Source: Kitasatospora aureofaciens
GTDB taxonomy: Bacteria; Actinomycetota; Actinomycetes; Streptomycetales; Streptomycetaceae
Reading direction: 5' to 3'
Length of the DNA: 64,000 nucleotides
Assembly (NCBI RefSeq): GCF_019192735.1
Contig: NZ_JAHTKP010000005.1
Coordinates: 186,001 to 250,000, forward strand
The notes beneath the pieces were generated by a model that was given only the letters and a program-made list of their open reading frames with translations, ran no database searches and had not been told where the DNA came from. How positions within the stretch are numbered: position 1 is the stretch's first letter; each line of letters begins with the position of its first letter. Both the position numbers and the translations under genes were made by a program. Shown here piece after piece: positions 34,560-45,017 of this stretch.

Positions 34560-35954
34560 GTGAGCATTCGCCTGTACGACACCAGCACCCGCCAGGTACG
34601 CGACTTCGTCCCGCTTGTACCGGGTTGTGTCTCGATCTACCTGTGCGGCGCTACCGTCCAGTCGGCGCCACACATCGGGCACATCCGGTCCGGGCTCAAC
34701 TTCGACATCATGCAGCGGTGGTTCGCCCACCGCGGCTACCAGGTGACGTTCGCCCGGAACGTGACCGACATCGACGACAAGGTCATCGCCAAGGAACGCC
34801 AGCTCGGTACGCCGTGGTGGCAGATCGCCTACGAGAACGAGCGCGCGTTCAACGACGGTTACGACGCGCTCGGCTGCCTGCCGCCGACCGTCGAGCCGCG
34901 GGCCACCGGGCACATCCCCGAGATGATCGAGATGATGCAGGGGCTCATCGCGAAGGGGCACGCCTACGCGGCCGACGGCAACGTCTACTTCGACGTGAAG
35001 TCGTACCCGGACTATCTCGCGCTCTCCAACCAGAAGCTGGCCGACCTGCGCCAGCCCGAGGGCGAGGGCGAGACCGGCAAGCGGGACCCGCGCGACTTCG
35101 CGATGTGGAAGGCCGCCAGGCCGGGCGAGCCGAGCTGGGACACCCCGTGGGGCCGTGGCCGCCCCGGCTGGCACCTGGAGTGCTCGGCGATGGCCCACAA
35201 GTACCTCGGCCCGGCTTTCGACGTGCACGGCGGCGGGCTCGACCTGATCTTCCCGCACCACGAGAACGAGATCGCCCAGTCCAAGGCCTACGGCGACGAC
35301 TTCGCCAAGTTCTGGGTGCACAACGCCTGGGTCACCATGGCCGGCGAGAAGATGAGCAAGTCGCTCGGCAACTCGGTGCTGGTCTCCGAGATGGTCCAGC
35401 GCTGGCGGCCGATCGTGCTGCGCTACTACCTGGCAGCCCCGCACTACCGCTCGATGATCGAGTACAGCGAGGAGTCGCTGCGCGAGGCCGAGGCCGGCTT
35501 CGGCCGGATCGAGGGCTTCATCCAGCGCACCGTCGAGCGCTGCGGCCCGGTCGACGCGGCGCCCGAGGTGCCGCCGGCCTTCGCCGAGGCGATGGACGAC
35601 GACCTGGGTGTGCCGCAGGCGCTGGCCGTCGTGCACACCGCCGTCCGCCAGGGCAACAGCGCCCTGAACGCGGACGACAAGGAGAACGCGGTGGCGCGAT
35701 TGGCCGAGGTCCGTGCGATGCTCGGAGTGCTGGGTCTCGACCCGCTCGACCCGCACTGGGCCGGGACGGAGCGCGGCGACGACCTGCACGGTGTGGTCGA
35801 CTCGCTGGTCCGCCTGGTCCTGGACCAGCGGCAGGCCGCCCGCGAACGCAAGGACTTCGCCACCGCGGATGCCATCCGCGACCAGCTCGGCCTGGCCGGG
35901 CTGGCGATCGAGGACACCCCGTCCGGCCCGCGCTGGACGATCAACAGCCAGTAA
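34560..35954 (+). CDS. cysS: Cysteinyl-tRNA synthetase
   Basis: 464 residues, class I synthetase. HIGH ([10 protein letters not shown], about residues 36-45), KMSKSLGN, the zinc-binding Cys/His set (first Cys in YLCGATV) and the family length are all intact. It starts with a GTG at 34560; tacgct (34547-34552) ends 7 bases upstream, suggesting a leaderless transcript. No T-box leader is present. rlmB follows after 134 bases, as is usual. Confidence 0.96.
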   Translation: MSIRLYDTSTRQVRDFVPLVPGCVSIYLCGATVQSAPHIGHIRSGLNFDIMQRWFAHRGYQVTFARNVTDIDDKVIAKERQLGTPWWQIAYENERAFNDGYDALGCLPPTVEPRATGHIPEMIEMMQGLIAKGHAYAADGNVYFDVKSYPDYLALSNQKLADLRQPEGEGETGKRDPRDFAMWKAARPGEPSWDTPWGRGRPGWHLECSAMAHKYLGPAFDVHGGGLDLIFPHHENEIAQSKAYGDDFAKFWVHNAWVTMAGEKMSKSLGNSVLVSEMVQRWRPIVLRYYLAAPHYRSMIEYSEESLREAEAGFGRIEGFIQRTVERCGPVDAAPEVPPAFAEAMDDDLGVPQALAVVHTAVRQGNSALNADDKENAVARLAEVRAMLGVLGLDPLDPHWAGTERGDDLHGVVDSLVRLVLDQRQAARERKDFATADAIRDQLGLAGLAIEDTPSGPRWTINSQ

Positions 35955-36088
35955 CCCCATCTGACGATCGGGGTGAGGGTGGGCCGTACCGGACCGGTGC
36001 GGCCCTCCCGCATGACGTAGCGCATGCCATCGGCCGCCGCCGCCAGAGCGGGGCGGCCGGGCATGCCGGACAGACAGGAAGTACAGCC

Positions 36089-37078
36089 ATGGCCGGCAAC
36101 AGTGCACGCAGGAACCGCCGCAACCCCGGATCGAAGAAGGGCGCGTCTGTCGGTACCGGCGGCCACAGCCGGAAGGCGCTCCAGGGCAAGGGCCCGACCC
36201 CGCCCGGCGAGGCGCGCAAGGGCCACCCGAAGCAGCGCGCCGCCAACGCCGCGGTCAAGCGCGAGCGGGACGCCAAGGCTCGCGCCGGCATGCGCCGCGC
36301 CGGGGCCGGCCGCGGCGGCCGGGGCGGGGCGGGCAGCGCCGAGCTGGTCTTCGGCCGCAACTCGGTGGTCGAGGCCCTGCAGGGCGACGTGCCGGCCAAC
36401 GCGCTGTACGTCATGCAGTTCATCGACACCGACGACCGGGTCCGCGACGCCTTCCAGGCCGCCAACGACCGCGGCATCCCGCTGATGGAGGCCCCGCGCG
36501 CGCAGCTGGACCAGATGACCGGCGGGCTCAACCACCAGGGCCTGGTGCTCCAGGTGCCGCCGTACGAGTACGCGCACCCCGAGGACCTCCTGGTCGATGC
36601 CTCCGACGCCGGGCAGGACGCGCTGATCATCGCGCTGGACGGTGTCACCGACTCGCGCAACCTCGGTGCCGTGGTCCGCTCCGCCGCCGCCTTCGGCGCG
36701 CACGGCGTGGTCATCCCCGAGCGCCGCGCGGCCGGTATGACCGCCGGTGCCTGGAAGACCTCCTCGGGCGCCGCGGCCCGGCTGCCCGTCGCCCGCGCCA
36801 CCAACCTGACCCGCACCCTGGAGGCCTACCAGAAGGCCGGTCTGATGGTGGTCGGCCTGGCCGCCGACGGCGAGGCCGAGCTGGGCGACCTGGACCTGCT
36901 GACCGGCCCGGTGGTGATCGTCGCGGGCAGCGAGGGCAAGGGCCTGTCCCGGCTGGTCTCGGAGACCTGCGACATGCGGGTGCGGATCCCGATGTCGGGC
37001 CTGACCGAGTCGCTGAACGCCGGTGTCGCGGCGGGCATCGTGCTGTACGAGGCCGCGCGGCTGCGCGCCAAGCGCTGA
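36089..37078 (+). CDS. rlmB: 23S rRNA (guanosine(2251)-2'-O)-methyltransferase RlmB
   Basis: 329 residues, SPOUT/TrmH family. The first 80 residues are a Lys/Arg/Gly-rich extension typical of actinobacterial RlmB. The substrate-binding domain starts at LVFGRNSVVEAL; the knotted domain has NLGAVVRSAAAFGAHGVVIP, GSEGKGLSRL and IPMSGLTESLNAGVAAGI. The ATG at 36089 is preceded by an aggaa-type site about 8 bases away. A U-rich terminator follows. Confidence 0.94.
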   Translation: MAGNSARRNRRNPGSKKGASVGTGGHSRKALQGKGPTPPGEARKGHPKQRAANAAVKRERDAKARAGMRRAGAGRGGRGGAGSAELVFGRNSVVEALQGDVPANALYVMQFIDTDDRVRDAFQAANDRGIPLMEAPRAQLDQMTGGLNHQGLVLQVPPYEYAHPEDLLVDASDAGQDALIIALDGVTDSRNLGAVVRSAAAFGAHGVVIPERRAAGMTAGAWKTSSGAAARLPVARATNLTRTLEAYQKAGLMVVGLAADGEAELGDLDLLTGPVVIVAGSEGKGLSRLVSETCDMRVRIPMSGLTESLNAGVAAGIVLYEAARLRAKR

Positions 37079-37182
37079 GGCGCGGGAGCGGCAGCTGCTC
37101 GGTAGCCGAAGCGGCTCGGTAGCGAGAGCACAGGTAGTGGCCGGGGCGCAGGAGATCTTCTGAATTCTCCGCAATCCGGGTG

Positions 37183-37218
37183 AAAAGCGATCGGGCCCGA
37201 CCGGGTCCGATCGCTTTT
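37183..37218 (+). terminator. rlmB intrinsic terminator
   Basis: 17-base arms with one mismatch (37183-37199 and 37202-37218), starting aaaagcgatcgg and ending ccgatcgctttt, followed by ct. One of the few terminators here with a true U-run. Confidence 0.9.
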
Positions 37219-37295
37219 CTCATGATCATTTCAAGTGGGCGCCGGATATCCACTCGGGAGAGTGTCCTAAGCGGCCGTCACCCGGTTAGACGGGC

Positions 37296-38984
37296 GTGGA
37301 CACCAGAACACCTCGGCGCCCCCTGTTCGGCGACGGCAGCACCGGGATAGACGCGGGCCCCGGCCTCAACACCGTCAAGGTGCCGTCGGACCCTTCGCGC
37401 CTCAGCAGCACCCAGGCGAGCTTCCGGCTCCGGCTCGGCGGCCCGGTCGCGCCGCTGATCGAGGCCCCGGCCGGACTGCTGTCCACCGGTGCCGCGTTCG
37501 GCGACCCGTACGCGAGCCAGGGCCTGATCCGCCGTCCGCTGGTCACCCCGCAGGTCGTCGTGCCCGCCTCCGCCGTCCCGGCGATGGCGGGGGCCGCCGG
37601 GGCCGGCGGGCCGCGCCGCAAGGGCCGGGTCACCGCCGTCACCTGGACCGGCCAGGCGCCCCCCGGGGACCTCGCGGCCACCCGGCTCCTGGAGGCCGTC
37701 CGGCTGACCGGTCCTCCCTCGGGAGGCGGTGGCGTCGGCCTGGCCGAGGCGGACACCCAGGTGATCCCGTCCCTCGCGGGCGCCCGGACCGTCCCCCGCC
37801 AGCCGCGTGAGGGCGCCGGCTCCGCGACCGACGCGGGCGTCGGCCCGGTCGGCGCGCCGCAGGGCTGGACCCCGAGCGGCGAGCTGCCCGAGGTCTCCGC
37901 CGCCGACGCCGACGGCAAGCAGCCCTGGTACCCCGGCCGCCGCGTCGACCTCGGCCTGGTGCTGCTGCCGCTGCGCGCCGTCCTCGGCTCGCTGGCCGTC
38001 TACGCCGGGTTCAGCAAGCTCTGCGACCCGGTGTACTTCGACGGCGGCGAGCGCGGCTCGATGATGCGCTGGCTGGCCTCGCTGCACCCCTGGAAGGTCG
38101 CCGAGCCGCTGCTGGCCTTCGCCATGGCGCACCCGGTGGGCTCCGGCCTGGTGGTGTCGTTCACCGAGATCGTGGTCGGGGTGCTGACCATCCTCGGCCT
38201 CTGGCAGCGGCTCGCGGCCGGTGCGGCGATGTTGCTCTCCGCCGCCCTGCTGTTCACCGTCAGCTGGCGGGCCGTGCCGGTCTACGACACCCCCGACCTG
38301 ATCTTCCTCGCCGCGTGGAGCCCGCTGCTGATCGCGGGGGCGCCGTTCGCCTCACTGGACGGGCGGCTCAACCTGGAGGCCTGGCGGCGGTACGGCACGG
38401 GCGCGCCCGGGGCCCTGCGCCGCCGGGTGCTGCGGCGGGGCACCGTGGTGACCACGCTCGTCGTCGGCCTGACCCTGCTGCTCGGCTCGATGCTCGGTGC
38501 GGCGGTCCGCACCAGCGCCCGGCCGCACCAGGCGCCGGGCCGGCCGGCCTCCGACTACGGCACGCCGGTCTGGCCGAGCGGCTCGCCGTCCGGCGCCGCG
38601 GGCGGGCAGGGCACGTCCACCACGCCCGCGCCCGCCGCGTCCCGTCCGTCCTCCGCGACGGCCAGCCCGACCGCCCCGCCGTCCTCCGCCCCCGCCTCCC
38701 GCCCGGCCACCCCGACGCCGAGCGGCAAGCACTCCACCAAGGCGGAGAACGGGACGAGTTCGGCTCCGGGAGCGGCCCCCTCGGCCGCCGCGCCGCCGGC
38801 CGGCTCCACGCCCGCCCAGCGCTCCACCCCGGCCCCCGCGGGCTCGGGGACGGCGTCCAAGTCGAGCCCCAGTGGCTCCGGTTCGGGCTCCGGCCTGCTG
38901 GGCGGGGTGCTCGGCAGCGGGCCGTTGGCCGATCTGTCCGGCGGCGGCCACTCGACCCGTCCGGGGGCGCCGACGTCAACCTGA
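37296..38984 (+). CDS. DoxX-like membrane protein with long disordered ends
   Basis: 562 residues from a GTG. Residues 1-205 are low-complexity and probably cytosolic. About 210-385 holds the DoxX-type four-helix membrane domain (AVYAGFSKLCDPVYF and MMRWLASLHPWKVAEPLLAF). Residues about 395-410 form an extra helix, and the last 150 residues are Ser/Pro/Ala-rich, probably cell-wall-spanning. DoxX proteins are linked to redox and sulfur stress complexes, but the role here is unknown. It is monocistronic between two terminators. Confidence 0.75.
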   Translation: MDTRTPRRPLFGDGSTGIDAGPGLNTVKVPSDPSRLSSTQASFRLRLGGPVAPLIEAPAGLLSTGAAFGDPYASQGLIRRPLVTPQVVVPASAVPAMAGAAGAGGPRRKGRVTAVTWTGQAPPGDLAATRLLEAVRLTGPPSGGGGVGLAEADTQVIPSLAGARTVPRQPREGAGSATDAGVGPVGAPQGWTPSGELPEVSAADADGKQPWYPGRRVDLGLVLLPLRAVLGSLAVYAGFSKLCDPVYFDGGERGSMMRWLASLHPWKVAEPLLAFAMAHPVGSGLVVSFTEIVVGVLTILGLWQRLAAGAAMLLSAALLFTVSWRAVPVYDTPDLIFLAAWSPLLIAGAPFASLDGRLNLEAWRRYGTGAPGALRRRVLRRGTVVTTLVVGLTLLLGSMLGAAVRTSARPHQAPGRPASDYGTPVWPSGSPSGAAGGQGTSTTPAPAASRPSSATASPTAPPSSAPASRPATPTPSGKHSTKAENGTSSAPGAAPSAAAPPAGSTPAQRSTPAPAGSGTASKSSPSGSGSGSGLLGGVLGSGPLADLSGGGHSTRPGAPTST

Positions 38985-38996
38985 CGGATGGGAACG

Positions 38997-39039
38997 GCAG
39001 TCGGCCGGGTGCTCCGTGGGGGAGCACCCGGCCGACTGC
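38997..39039. terminator. Bidirectional terminator
   Basis: Perfect 19-bp arms (38997-39015 and 39021-39039) with a 5-base loop, then tgttt; between convergent genes. Confidence 0.9.
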
Positions 39040-39060
39040 TGTTTCGACCGGCCGGGGTGG

Positions 39061-39873
39061 CTACTGCGGGGCGCGGCCGACGCCGGCGGCGAGCTCCTTG
39101 GCCGCCTCCGTGAGGTCCTTCGCGGTGTCGATTGCGCGCCAGTACACGCCCTGCGGCAGCTGGTAACCCGCCAGCCGCTTGCCGCGGGCGAGTTGGGGGA
39201 AGGTGGTGCGCTCGTGGTCGCCGACGTCCGGCAGCAGCTCGGCGAACTCCGGGCTGAACACGTACAGCCCCGCGTTGATGAGGAACGGCGAGGGCGGCGC
39301 CTCGATGAAGTCCAGCACGTTGCCGAACTGGTCGGTCTCCACCGCGCCCCACGGGATCCGCGGCCGGGCCAGCGCGAGCGTCGCGACGGCGTCCCGCTCG
39401 TGGTGGAAGGCGGCCATGTCGCGCAGGCTGAAGCGGGTCCAGATGTCGCCGTTGGTGGCGTACCAGGGCTCGTCCGGGCGGGGCAGCGCCTTGGCCGCGT
39501 ACTTGAGCCCACCGCCGCGCCCGAGCGGCTCGGCCTCGACCACCGTGCGGACGCGCAGCGGCAGGTCCGCCTTGTCCAGCCACTCCTCCAGCACGTCGGC
39601 GAGGTGCCCGCACGAGACCACCACGTCGGCGACGCCCTCGGAGGCGAGCCAGGCCAGCTGGTGGCCGAGGATCGGCGTGCCCGTGCCCGGGATCTCGACC
39701 AGCGGCTTCGGGCGGTCGTCCGTGTAGGGCCGCAGCCGGGAGCCCTGGCCACCGGCCAGGATGACGGCCTGGGTGACGGGCGTCGTGGTCGGCCGGGGCG
39801 GGTGGAGCTGCTGGAGGTGCTGCGGTTGCTGCGGGGACGTGAGGTCGGCGGTGGGGCCGGAGTCAGCGGTCAT
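39061..39873 (-). CDS. Nucleotidyltransferase family protein (sugar-1-phosphate nucleotidylyltransferase)
   Basis: 270 residues from the ATG at 39873. The N-terminal AVILAGGQGSRLRP and KPLVEI form the nucleotide and metal site of the NTP_transferase fold (ManC/RmlA/GlmU type); there is no C-terminal left-handed helix domain. It likely activates a sugar-1-phosphate for polymer synthesis. tattgt on the minus strand (+ 39880-39885) ends 6 bases before the ATG, so the start is leaderless. The longer frame running up through msiK is a shadow. Confidence 0.87.
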   Translation of the reverse strand: MTADSGPTADLTSPQQPQHLQQLHPPRPTTTPVTQAVILAGGQGSRLRPYTDDRPKPLVEIPGTGTPILGHQLAWLASEGVADVVVSCGHLADVLEEWLDKADLPLRVRTVVEAEPLGRGGGLKYAAKALPRPDEPWYATNGDIWTRFSLRDMAAFHHERDAVATLALARPRIPWGAVETDQFGNVLDFIEAPPSPFLINAGLYVFSPEFAELLPDVGDHERTTFPQLARGKRLAGYQLPQGVYWRAIDTAKDLTEAAKELAAGVGRAPQ

Positions 39874-39968
39874 GCCTGAACAATAGGCGCGTGCGGACCG
39901 GGTATGGAGGGGGCCTTCGGCGCCTTCGGGGCTTGCGGCCTTTGAGGTTCTTGAGGTCCTTGGGGCCG

Positions 39969-40415
39969 TCAGCCCGCGATGCCCGCCGCGAACGAGCCGT
40001 CGCAGACCGGGCGGGCGAAGGAGCGGGCCCGTTGGACGTCGCCCTGGTACTTCTTCACCGTCGCCTTGCCCAGCTCGGTGGCGAGCGAGGTGCAGTACGG
40101 CGTCAGCGACGGCTGCTCGCGCATCGAGCGCTCCAGCAGGTCCAGCGCGGCGGCCGGGCTGTGCGCGCGCAGCTCGTCCAGCAGCGCGACCCGTAGCGCC
40201 TCCTGCGGCGCCAGCCCGTCCGGCGCCTTGTCGGTGGCACCCGGGGACCGTCCGATGCCGGCGCCGTCGCCGGTGGAGGCTGCCACGACCTGCTGGTTGA
40301 GGTTGGTCGGCGGGGCCCACGGCACCCGGGTCACGGCGAGGGTGCCGGTGGTCACCAGGACCACGGGCAGGGTGAGGGCGACGGTCTGGCCGATTCGGCG
40401 AACTAGCTGCTTCAC
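39969..40415 (-). CDS. Secreted or membrane-anchored protein of unknown function
   Basis: 148 residues from a GTG at 40415. The N-terminal helix (TVALTLPVVLVTTGTLAVT) could be a signal peptide or anchor. The mature part is mostly helical with two Cys (YCTSL and PVCDG) that could pair outside the cell. tacgct on the minus strand (+ 40423-40428) ends 7 bases before the start. It lies between msiK and the nucleotidyltransferase, a conserved streptomycete neighbourhood. I do not recognise a named family. Confidence 0.75.
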   Translation of the reverse strand: MKQLVRRIGQTVALTLPVVLVTTGTLAVTRVPWAPPTNLNQQVVAASTGDGAGIGRSPGATDKAPDGLAPQEALRVALLDELRAHSPAAALDLLERSMREQPSLTPYCTSLATELGKATVKKYQGDVQRARSFARPVCDGSFAAGIAG

Positions 40416-40523
40416 GCTCAGGAGCGTAGCGGTGGGTGCGGGCCGGATCGCCCTCCGTTACACCATCGAGTGACGCCGTGTCCGGGTTCGTCCCTGCGCC
40501 GTGTTGACGCGGGGGTGTACGGA

Positions 40524-40561
40524 CGGAGCCCGCCGGACCGGGTGCGGTCCGACGGGCTCCG
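40524..40561 (-). terminator. msiK terminator
   Basis: 17-base arms with one mismatch (40524-40540 and 40545-40561), 4-base loop, about 75 bases after the msiK stop on the minus strand. Confidence 0.75.
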
Positions 40562-40634
40562 TGTGGCGACTTGTGCAGCGCTCTGTGAGGCGCCTCGCGC
40601 AGCGCCTCGTGCGGCGCTTTGAGTGGTGCTGCCG

Positions 40635-41726
<1,092 letters not shown>

Positions 41727-42020
41727 GGTCGTTGCTCTCCTTCACCGGCAGGAACGTGCCGGACGATCCGAGTAAAGGGGTGTCGTTGGTCTCCGCCGGC
41801 CCGCCTTGTGCTCCGAACTGGTCTGAACCACTGCACGAACCGGCTCCCGGCGACGCTACCTGCGCTTCCCCCGCTTGTCAGCCCCCGTCCCGCCCGATTT
41901 CCGCATCGTTTCCATCACGCCCACCCCGCCCCACCAACCACCGGATATCCCCCCACCCCGCCACGTCGGCCCGGTAGACTGCCCCCGGTGCCGCCGTGAT
42001 CCCTTGCGGACGGCCACCGT

Positions 42021-42094
42021 GCCTCCTTAGCTCAGCTGGCCAGAGCACCGCTCTTGTAAAGCGGGGGTCGTCGGTTCGAACCCGACAGGGGGCT
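42021..42094 (+). tRNA. tRNA-Thr (TGT anticodon)
   Basis: 74 bases. The acceptor stem gcctcct pairs with agggggc (one G-U). The anticodon stem is ccgct/agcgg with loop cttgtaa, anticodon TGT at 42055-42057, decoding ACA. The T-arm is gtcgg-ttcgaac-ccgac. CCA is not encoded. A -10-like tagact lies at 41974-41979. The accessory genes that follow suggest possible use as an integration site. Confidence 0.95.
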
Positions 42095-42102
42095 CCGTCG
42101 TC

Positions 42103-42132
42103 AACCCCAGGTCAGGCTTCTGACCTGGGGTT
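42103..42132 (+). terminator. tRNA-Thr terminator
   Basis: Perfect 13-bp arms (42103-42115 and 42120-42132) with a gctt loop, ending ggggttctg, 8 bases after the tRNA. Confidence 0.88.
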
Positions 42133-42189
42133 CTGTTCAGGGCCGCCGCGGCTGTGTGCGCACGGCGTGCATGGTGTTCATGAGCGGGT

Positions 42190-42852
42190 TCAGTCCTCCG
42201 CCCGATGGGTGATGAGCGCCTCGGTTTGGTCTCCCAGGAACTCGTACCACCGCCGCTGCAGGCAGACGTATCGCGTATCCGCTTCGACGAGGCTGAGGAA
42301 GGCCGATACGGTTTCGGTCAGACGTTGCTGCAGCCCGGAGTCGGCCAGCTGTCCGTCCTCGGTGAACGCCTCGTAGGCAGTGGCCAGGCTGAACATGTCC
42401 GGATAGACGCGGGTGCCGAGGTGCTCCAGGGGGACCCTCAGTGCCCACAGCCCGCGGTTGCCTCCGACCAGGGACGGGGAGGCGGAGACAAGCATCGCGT
42501 GCTTGGTCTTGAACGGCTGCGGTTGGACACGCGAGACCCAGTCGATCGCGTTCTTCAGCACGCCCGGCACGGAGCCGTTGTACTCGGGGGAGGAGATCAC
42601 GAAGGCGTCGCACCGCTCCAGCCGGTCGCGCAGCGCGAGGGCGCCGGCCGGCAGCCCGGCGCTGGCCTCTACGTCGCCGTCGTACAGAGGCATCCCGAAC
42701 TCGCGCATGGTGGCGAGGTCGACGGTGGCACCGCTGCCGGCGATCAACCGGGCCACGAGGGAGGCGAGGCGGCCGTTGATTGACTCGGTCCGCAGTGCGG
42801 CGCCGAAGACAAGCACCCGCAGCGGACCAGGGTGGCCGCGGTCCGTGGGCAT
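42190..42852 (-). CDS. NADPH-dependent FMN reductase-like oxidoreductase
   Basis: 220 residues, flavodoxin-like fold. The FMN phosphate loop is FGAALRTESINGRLA and the second FMN motif SPEYNGSVPGVLKNAIDWVSR is diagnostic. These enzymes reduce quinones, azo dyes or FMN. It converges on the tRNA terminator and is probably an accessory gene. No ribosome-binding site is clear. Confidence 0.87.
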   Translation of the reverse strand: MPTDRGHPGPLRVLVFGAALRTESINGRLASLVARLIAGSGATVDLATMREFGMPLYDGDVEASAGLPAGALALRDRLERCDAFVISSPEYNGSVPGVLKNAIDWVSRVQPQPFKTKHAMLVSASPSLVGGNRGLWALRVPLEHLGTRVYPDMFSLATAYEAFTEDGQLADSGLQQRLTETVSAFLSLVEADTRYVCLQRRWYEFLGDQTEALITHRAED

Positions 42853-43046
42853 GGGTACGTCCTATCGTCATCTGCGCATGCGCCCGGTCGGGGCGCCACA
42901 CGGACCACTGTGGTCCCGGTAGGGCTGCCGTGCGACCGGACCTGGGCCTTTCGGAGGCAGGCGGCCGTGGCAGGGCCGGTCGCGTCACGGGGAGTCTGCG
43001 TGAATCCGGCATTGGGCGTAACTGATATCGATACATATAAGCGGAC

Positions 43047-43354
43047 TTAACGCCCTCTTGAGGTCGGAACTACACGTCGGAGTCCCTGCCCATCTCTCAT
43101 GTGGTCGGCCGTGGCCCAGCCGACGATGCGGCGGGAGAAGAGGTCAAGGACGACGGCGAGGTAGAGCCGGCCCTCGTCGGTGGGCACGTGGGTGATGTCG
43201 GCCGTCCATCGCAGGTTCGGGACGCTCGCGGTGAAGTCGTGGCTGATCAGGTCGGGGGTGGTCGTGGCCTGCCGGTCTGCCGGCGGGAGGGGCCGCGGCC
43301 GCGCCACACGTAGTAGCCCTGTCGTGACACACCCAGCAAACTACGACGGCTCAT
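43047..43354 (-). pseudogene. IS3-family transposase (OrfB) remnant
   Basis: From the ATG at 43354 a short frame gives SLLGVSRQGYYVWRGRG, the start of IS3 OrfB HTH_21 proteins. It then shifts frame, skips the usual middle, and continues as the rve catalytic core (PNLRWTADITHVPTDEGRLY, LDLFSRRIVGWA, first DDE Asp present) before ending abruptly near 43047. Both an internal deletion and C-terminal truncation are evident; no terminal inverted repeats are seen. It is a dead mobile-element fragment. Confidence 0.8.
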
Positions 43355-43412
43355 CAGTCAGTCGTCAACACCTCTTTAGGACTTAGGGTGGGCGCGAGGC
43401 CCCGACAGGACG

Positions 43413-44213
43413 GTGACCAGCACCATGGCGAAGCGGTACGAGCAGATCGCGGCCAAGCTCAAGGCCCAGATCGATGACGGAAGCCTGCCCCCGGGTGAAC
43501 GGCTCCCCGCGGAGACGGAGCTGGCCGACATCTACGAGGTAAGCGTCCCGACCGTCCGGCAGGCCGTTGGTGTTCTTCAGGCTCAGGGGCTGGTGGACAA
43601 GCAGCACGGGCGCGGCACGTTCGTCCGCCGGCAGCCGACCCCGGTCACCCGGGACAACCTGCGCCACCAGTGGGAGAAGAACCGCGCCCGCGCCCCCGAG
43701 TCGGAGCGCGTGAAGACCGGCGCCACCGAACACGACACCGGGCTCACGGTGAACGATCTCGTCTTCGCCTCCAAGTACGAGAAGACGCCGGCGAACGCCG
43801 ATCTTGCCGCGGCCTTCGGAATCCCGGAAGGCACCATGCTGCTGGAGCGCACCTACCGCACCCGTCGCAGCGGGGAGCGCGCGCCCTTCGACACCTCCCG
43901 GTCCTATCTCGTGCTCGACATGATCGAAGGCAACCCGGACCTGCTCCGTGACGACCAGGAGCCGTGGCCCGGCGGCACGCAGAACCAGCTGTTCACCGTC
44001 GGCATCGAGCTGGACCGCATTGTCGAGACCTTCCGGGCCCGGCCGCCGACGCCGGAGGAGACGGAAGAACTCGGCCTGCCGGTGGGTGTGTCGGTGATCA
44101 TTCTCCGGAAGACTTGCTTCGATACGACGGACCGCGTGGTGGAGGTCGCCGACGTTGTACTGCCCGGCGACCGCACCGAGATGGTCTACACGACCCAGCT
44201 GAGCAGGTGGTGA
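43413..44213 (+). CDS. GntR family regulator (HutC/UTRA type)
   Basis: 266 residues from GTG 43413 (ATG 43425 is also possible). The winged HTH (LPPGERLPAETELADIYEVSVPTVRQAV) occupies residues about 20-75. From about 100 a UTRA-like effector domain follows. The next gene starts at its stop codon, so the pair is probably co-translated. Regulators of this class occur often in actinobacterial integrative elements, which fits the tRNA-proximal setting. Confidence 0.88.
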   Translation: MTSTMAKRYEQIAAKLKAQIDDGSLPPGERLPAETELADIYEVSVPTVRQAVGVLQAQGLVDKQHGRGTFVRRQPTPVTRDNLRHQWEKNRARAPESERVKTGATEHDTGLTVNDLVFASKYEKTPANADLAAAFGIPEGTMLLERTYRTRRSGERAPFDTSRSYLVLDMIEGNPDLLRDDQEPWPGGTQNQLFTVGIELDRIVETFRARPPTPEETEELGLPVGVSVIILRKTCFDTTDRVVEVADVVLPGDRTEMVYTTQLSRW

Positions 44214-44215
44214 GC

Positions 44216-44974
44216 ATGGCCAATCTCGTTACCGTCATCACGGCTGTCCATGGGCCGAGCGCCGAGTATCTGGCGGACGCCTACAAGTCTCTTCTCGACC
44301 AGGACCTTCCGGACGGTTGGGACTGGCAGTGGGTGATCCAGCAGGACGGCGAGACCGACGACGTGGCGCCGCACGTCCCGGACGACGCACGGATCAGCTT
44401 CGGTCAGGGGCGCCACGGCCGAGCGGGCATGGCGCGAACCTTGGGGTTGTCACGGGCCATTGGGCAGTTCGTGAAGGTGCTCGACGCCGACGACCAGCTG
44501 CCCGCGGGCACTCTGGCCCGTGACGTTGCCGCCCTCACCAGCCGGCCGGACGTGGCGTGGACGACGTCCCGCGTTCTCGACCTCATGCCGGACGGCAGCA
44601 CGGTCGGCTTCGACCAGGACCCGCCGGCCGGGCCGATCGAGCGAGGTGAGGTGCTGGCCCACTGGAAGGCCCACGACTTCCGGGCTCAGGTGCACCCGGC
44701 GACGCTCTGCGTCCGGCGGGACCTGCTGCTCGCACTCGGCGGGTGGATGGCGCTTCCGGCGTCCGAGGACACCGGCCTGCTGCTGGCGCTCAACGCGGTC
44801 AGCCGCGGGTGGTTCGTCGAGGAGACCGGGCTGCTCTACCGGAAGTGGCCGGGACAGAGCACCCACCAGGCCGCGCACAGCCAGGAGACCGAGCGCGCGG
44901 CCCGCATGGCGGTCATCCAGGCCCGGGCGGAGGCGTTGCTCGCGATGGAGACTTGGCAGTACGCGGCAGCCTGA
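44216..44974 (+). CDS. Glycosyltransferase family 2 protein
   Basis: 252 residues from the ATG at 44216; a GTG at 44210 overlaps the GntR stop. GT-A fold: VTVITAVHGPSAEYLADAYKSL opens the nucleotide-binding core, VLDADDQL is the DxD-type metal motif, and GGWMALPASEDTGLLLAL resembles the acceptor/base region. No membrane helix. It has no partner sugar-synthesis genes nearby, so the acceptor is unknown. A C-terminal helical tail ends WQYAAA. Confidence 0.85.
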   Translation: MANLVTVITAVHGPSAEYLADAYKSLLDQDLPDGWDWQWVIQQDGETDDVAPHVPDDARISFGQGRHGRAGMARTLGLSRAIGQFVKVLDADDQLPAGTLARDVAALTSRPDVAWTTSRVLDLMPDGSTVGFDQDPPAGPIERGEVLAHWKAHDFRAQVHPATLCVRRDLLLALGGWMALPASEDTGLLLALNAVSRGWFVEETGLLYRKWPGQSTHQAAHSQETERAARMAVIQARAEALLAMETWQYAAA

Positions 44975-45017
44975 CGGTTCTGCGTCTCGGCTCAGGCCCC
45001 GGCGACGTCTTGGTGGT

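Noticed and set aside
34400..34560. T-box or other riboswitch before cysS
   Set aside because: The -10 lies 7 bases before the start codon, leaving no leader for an RNA element.
42100..45000. Second att site (duplicate of the tRNA-Thr 3' end)
   Set aside because: No copy of the tRNA 3' sequence was found downstream within the window.
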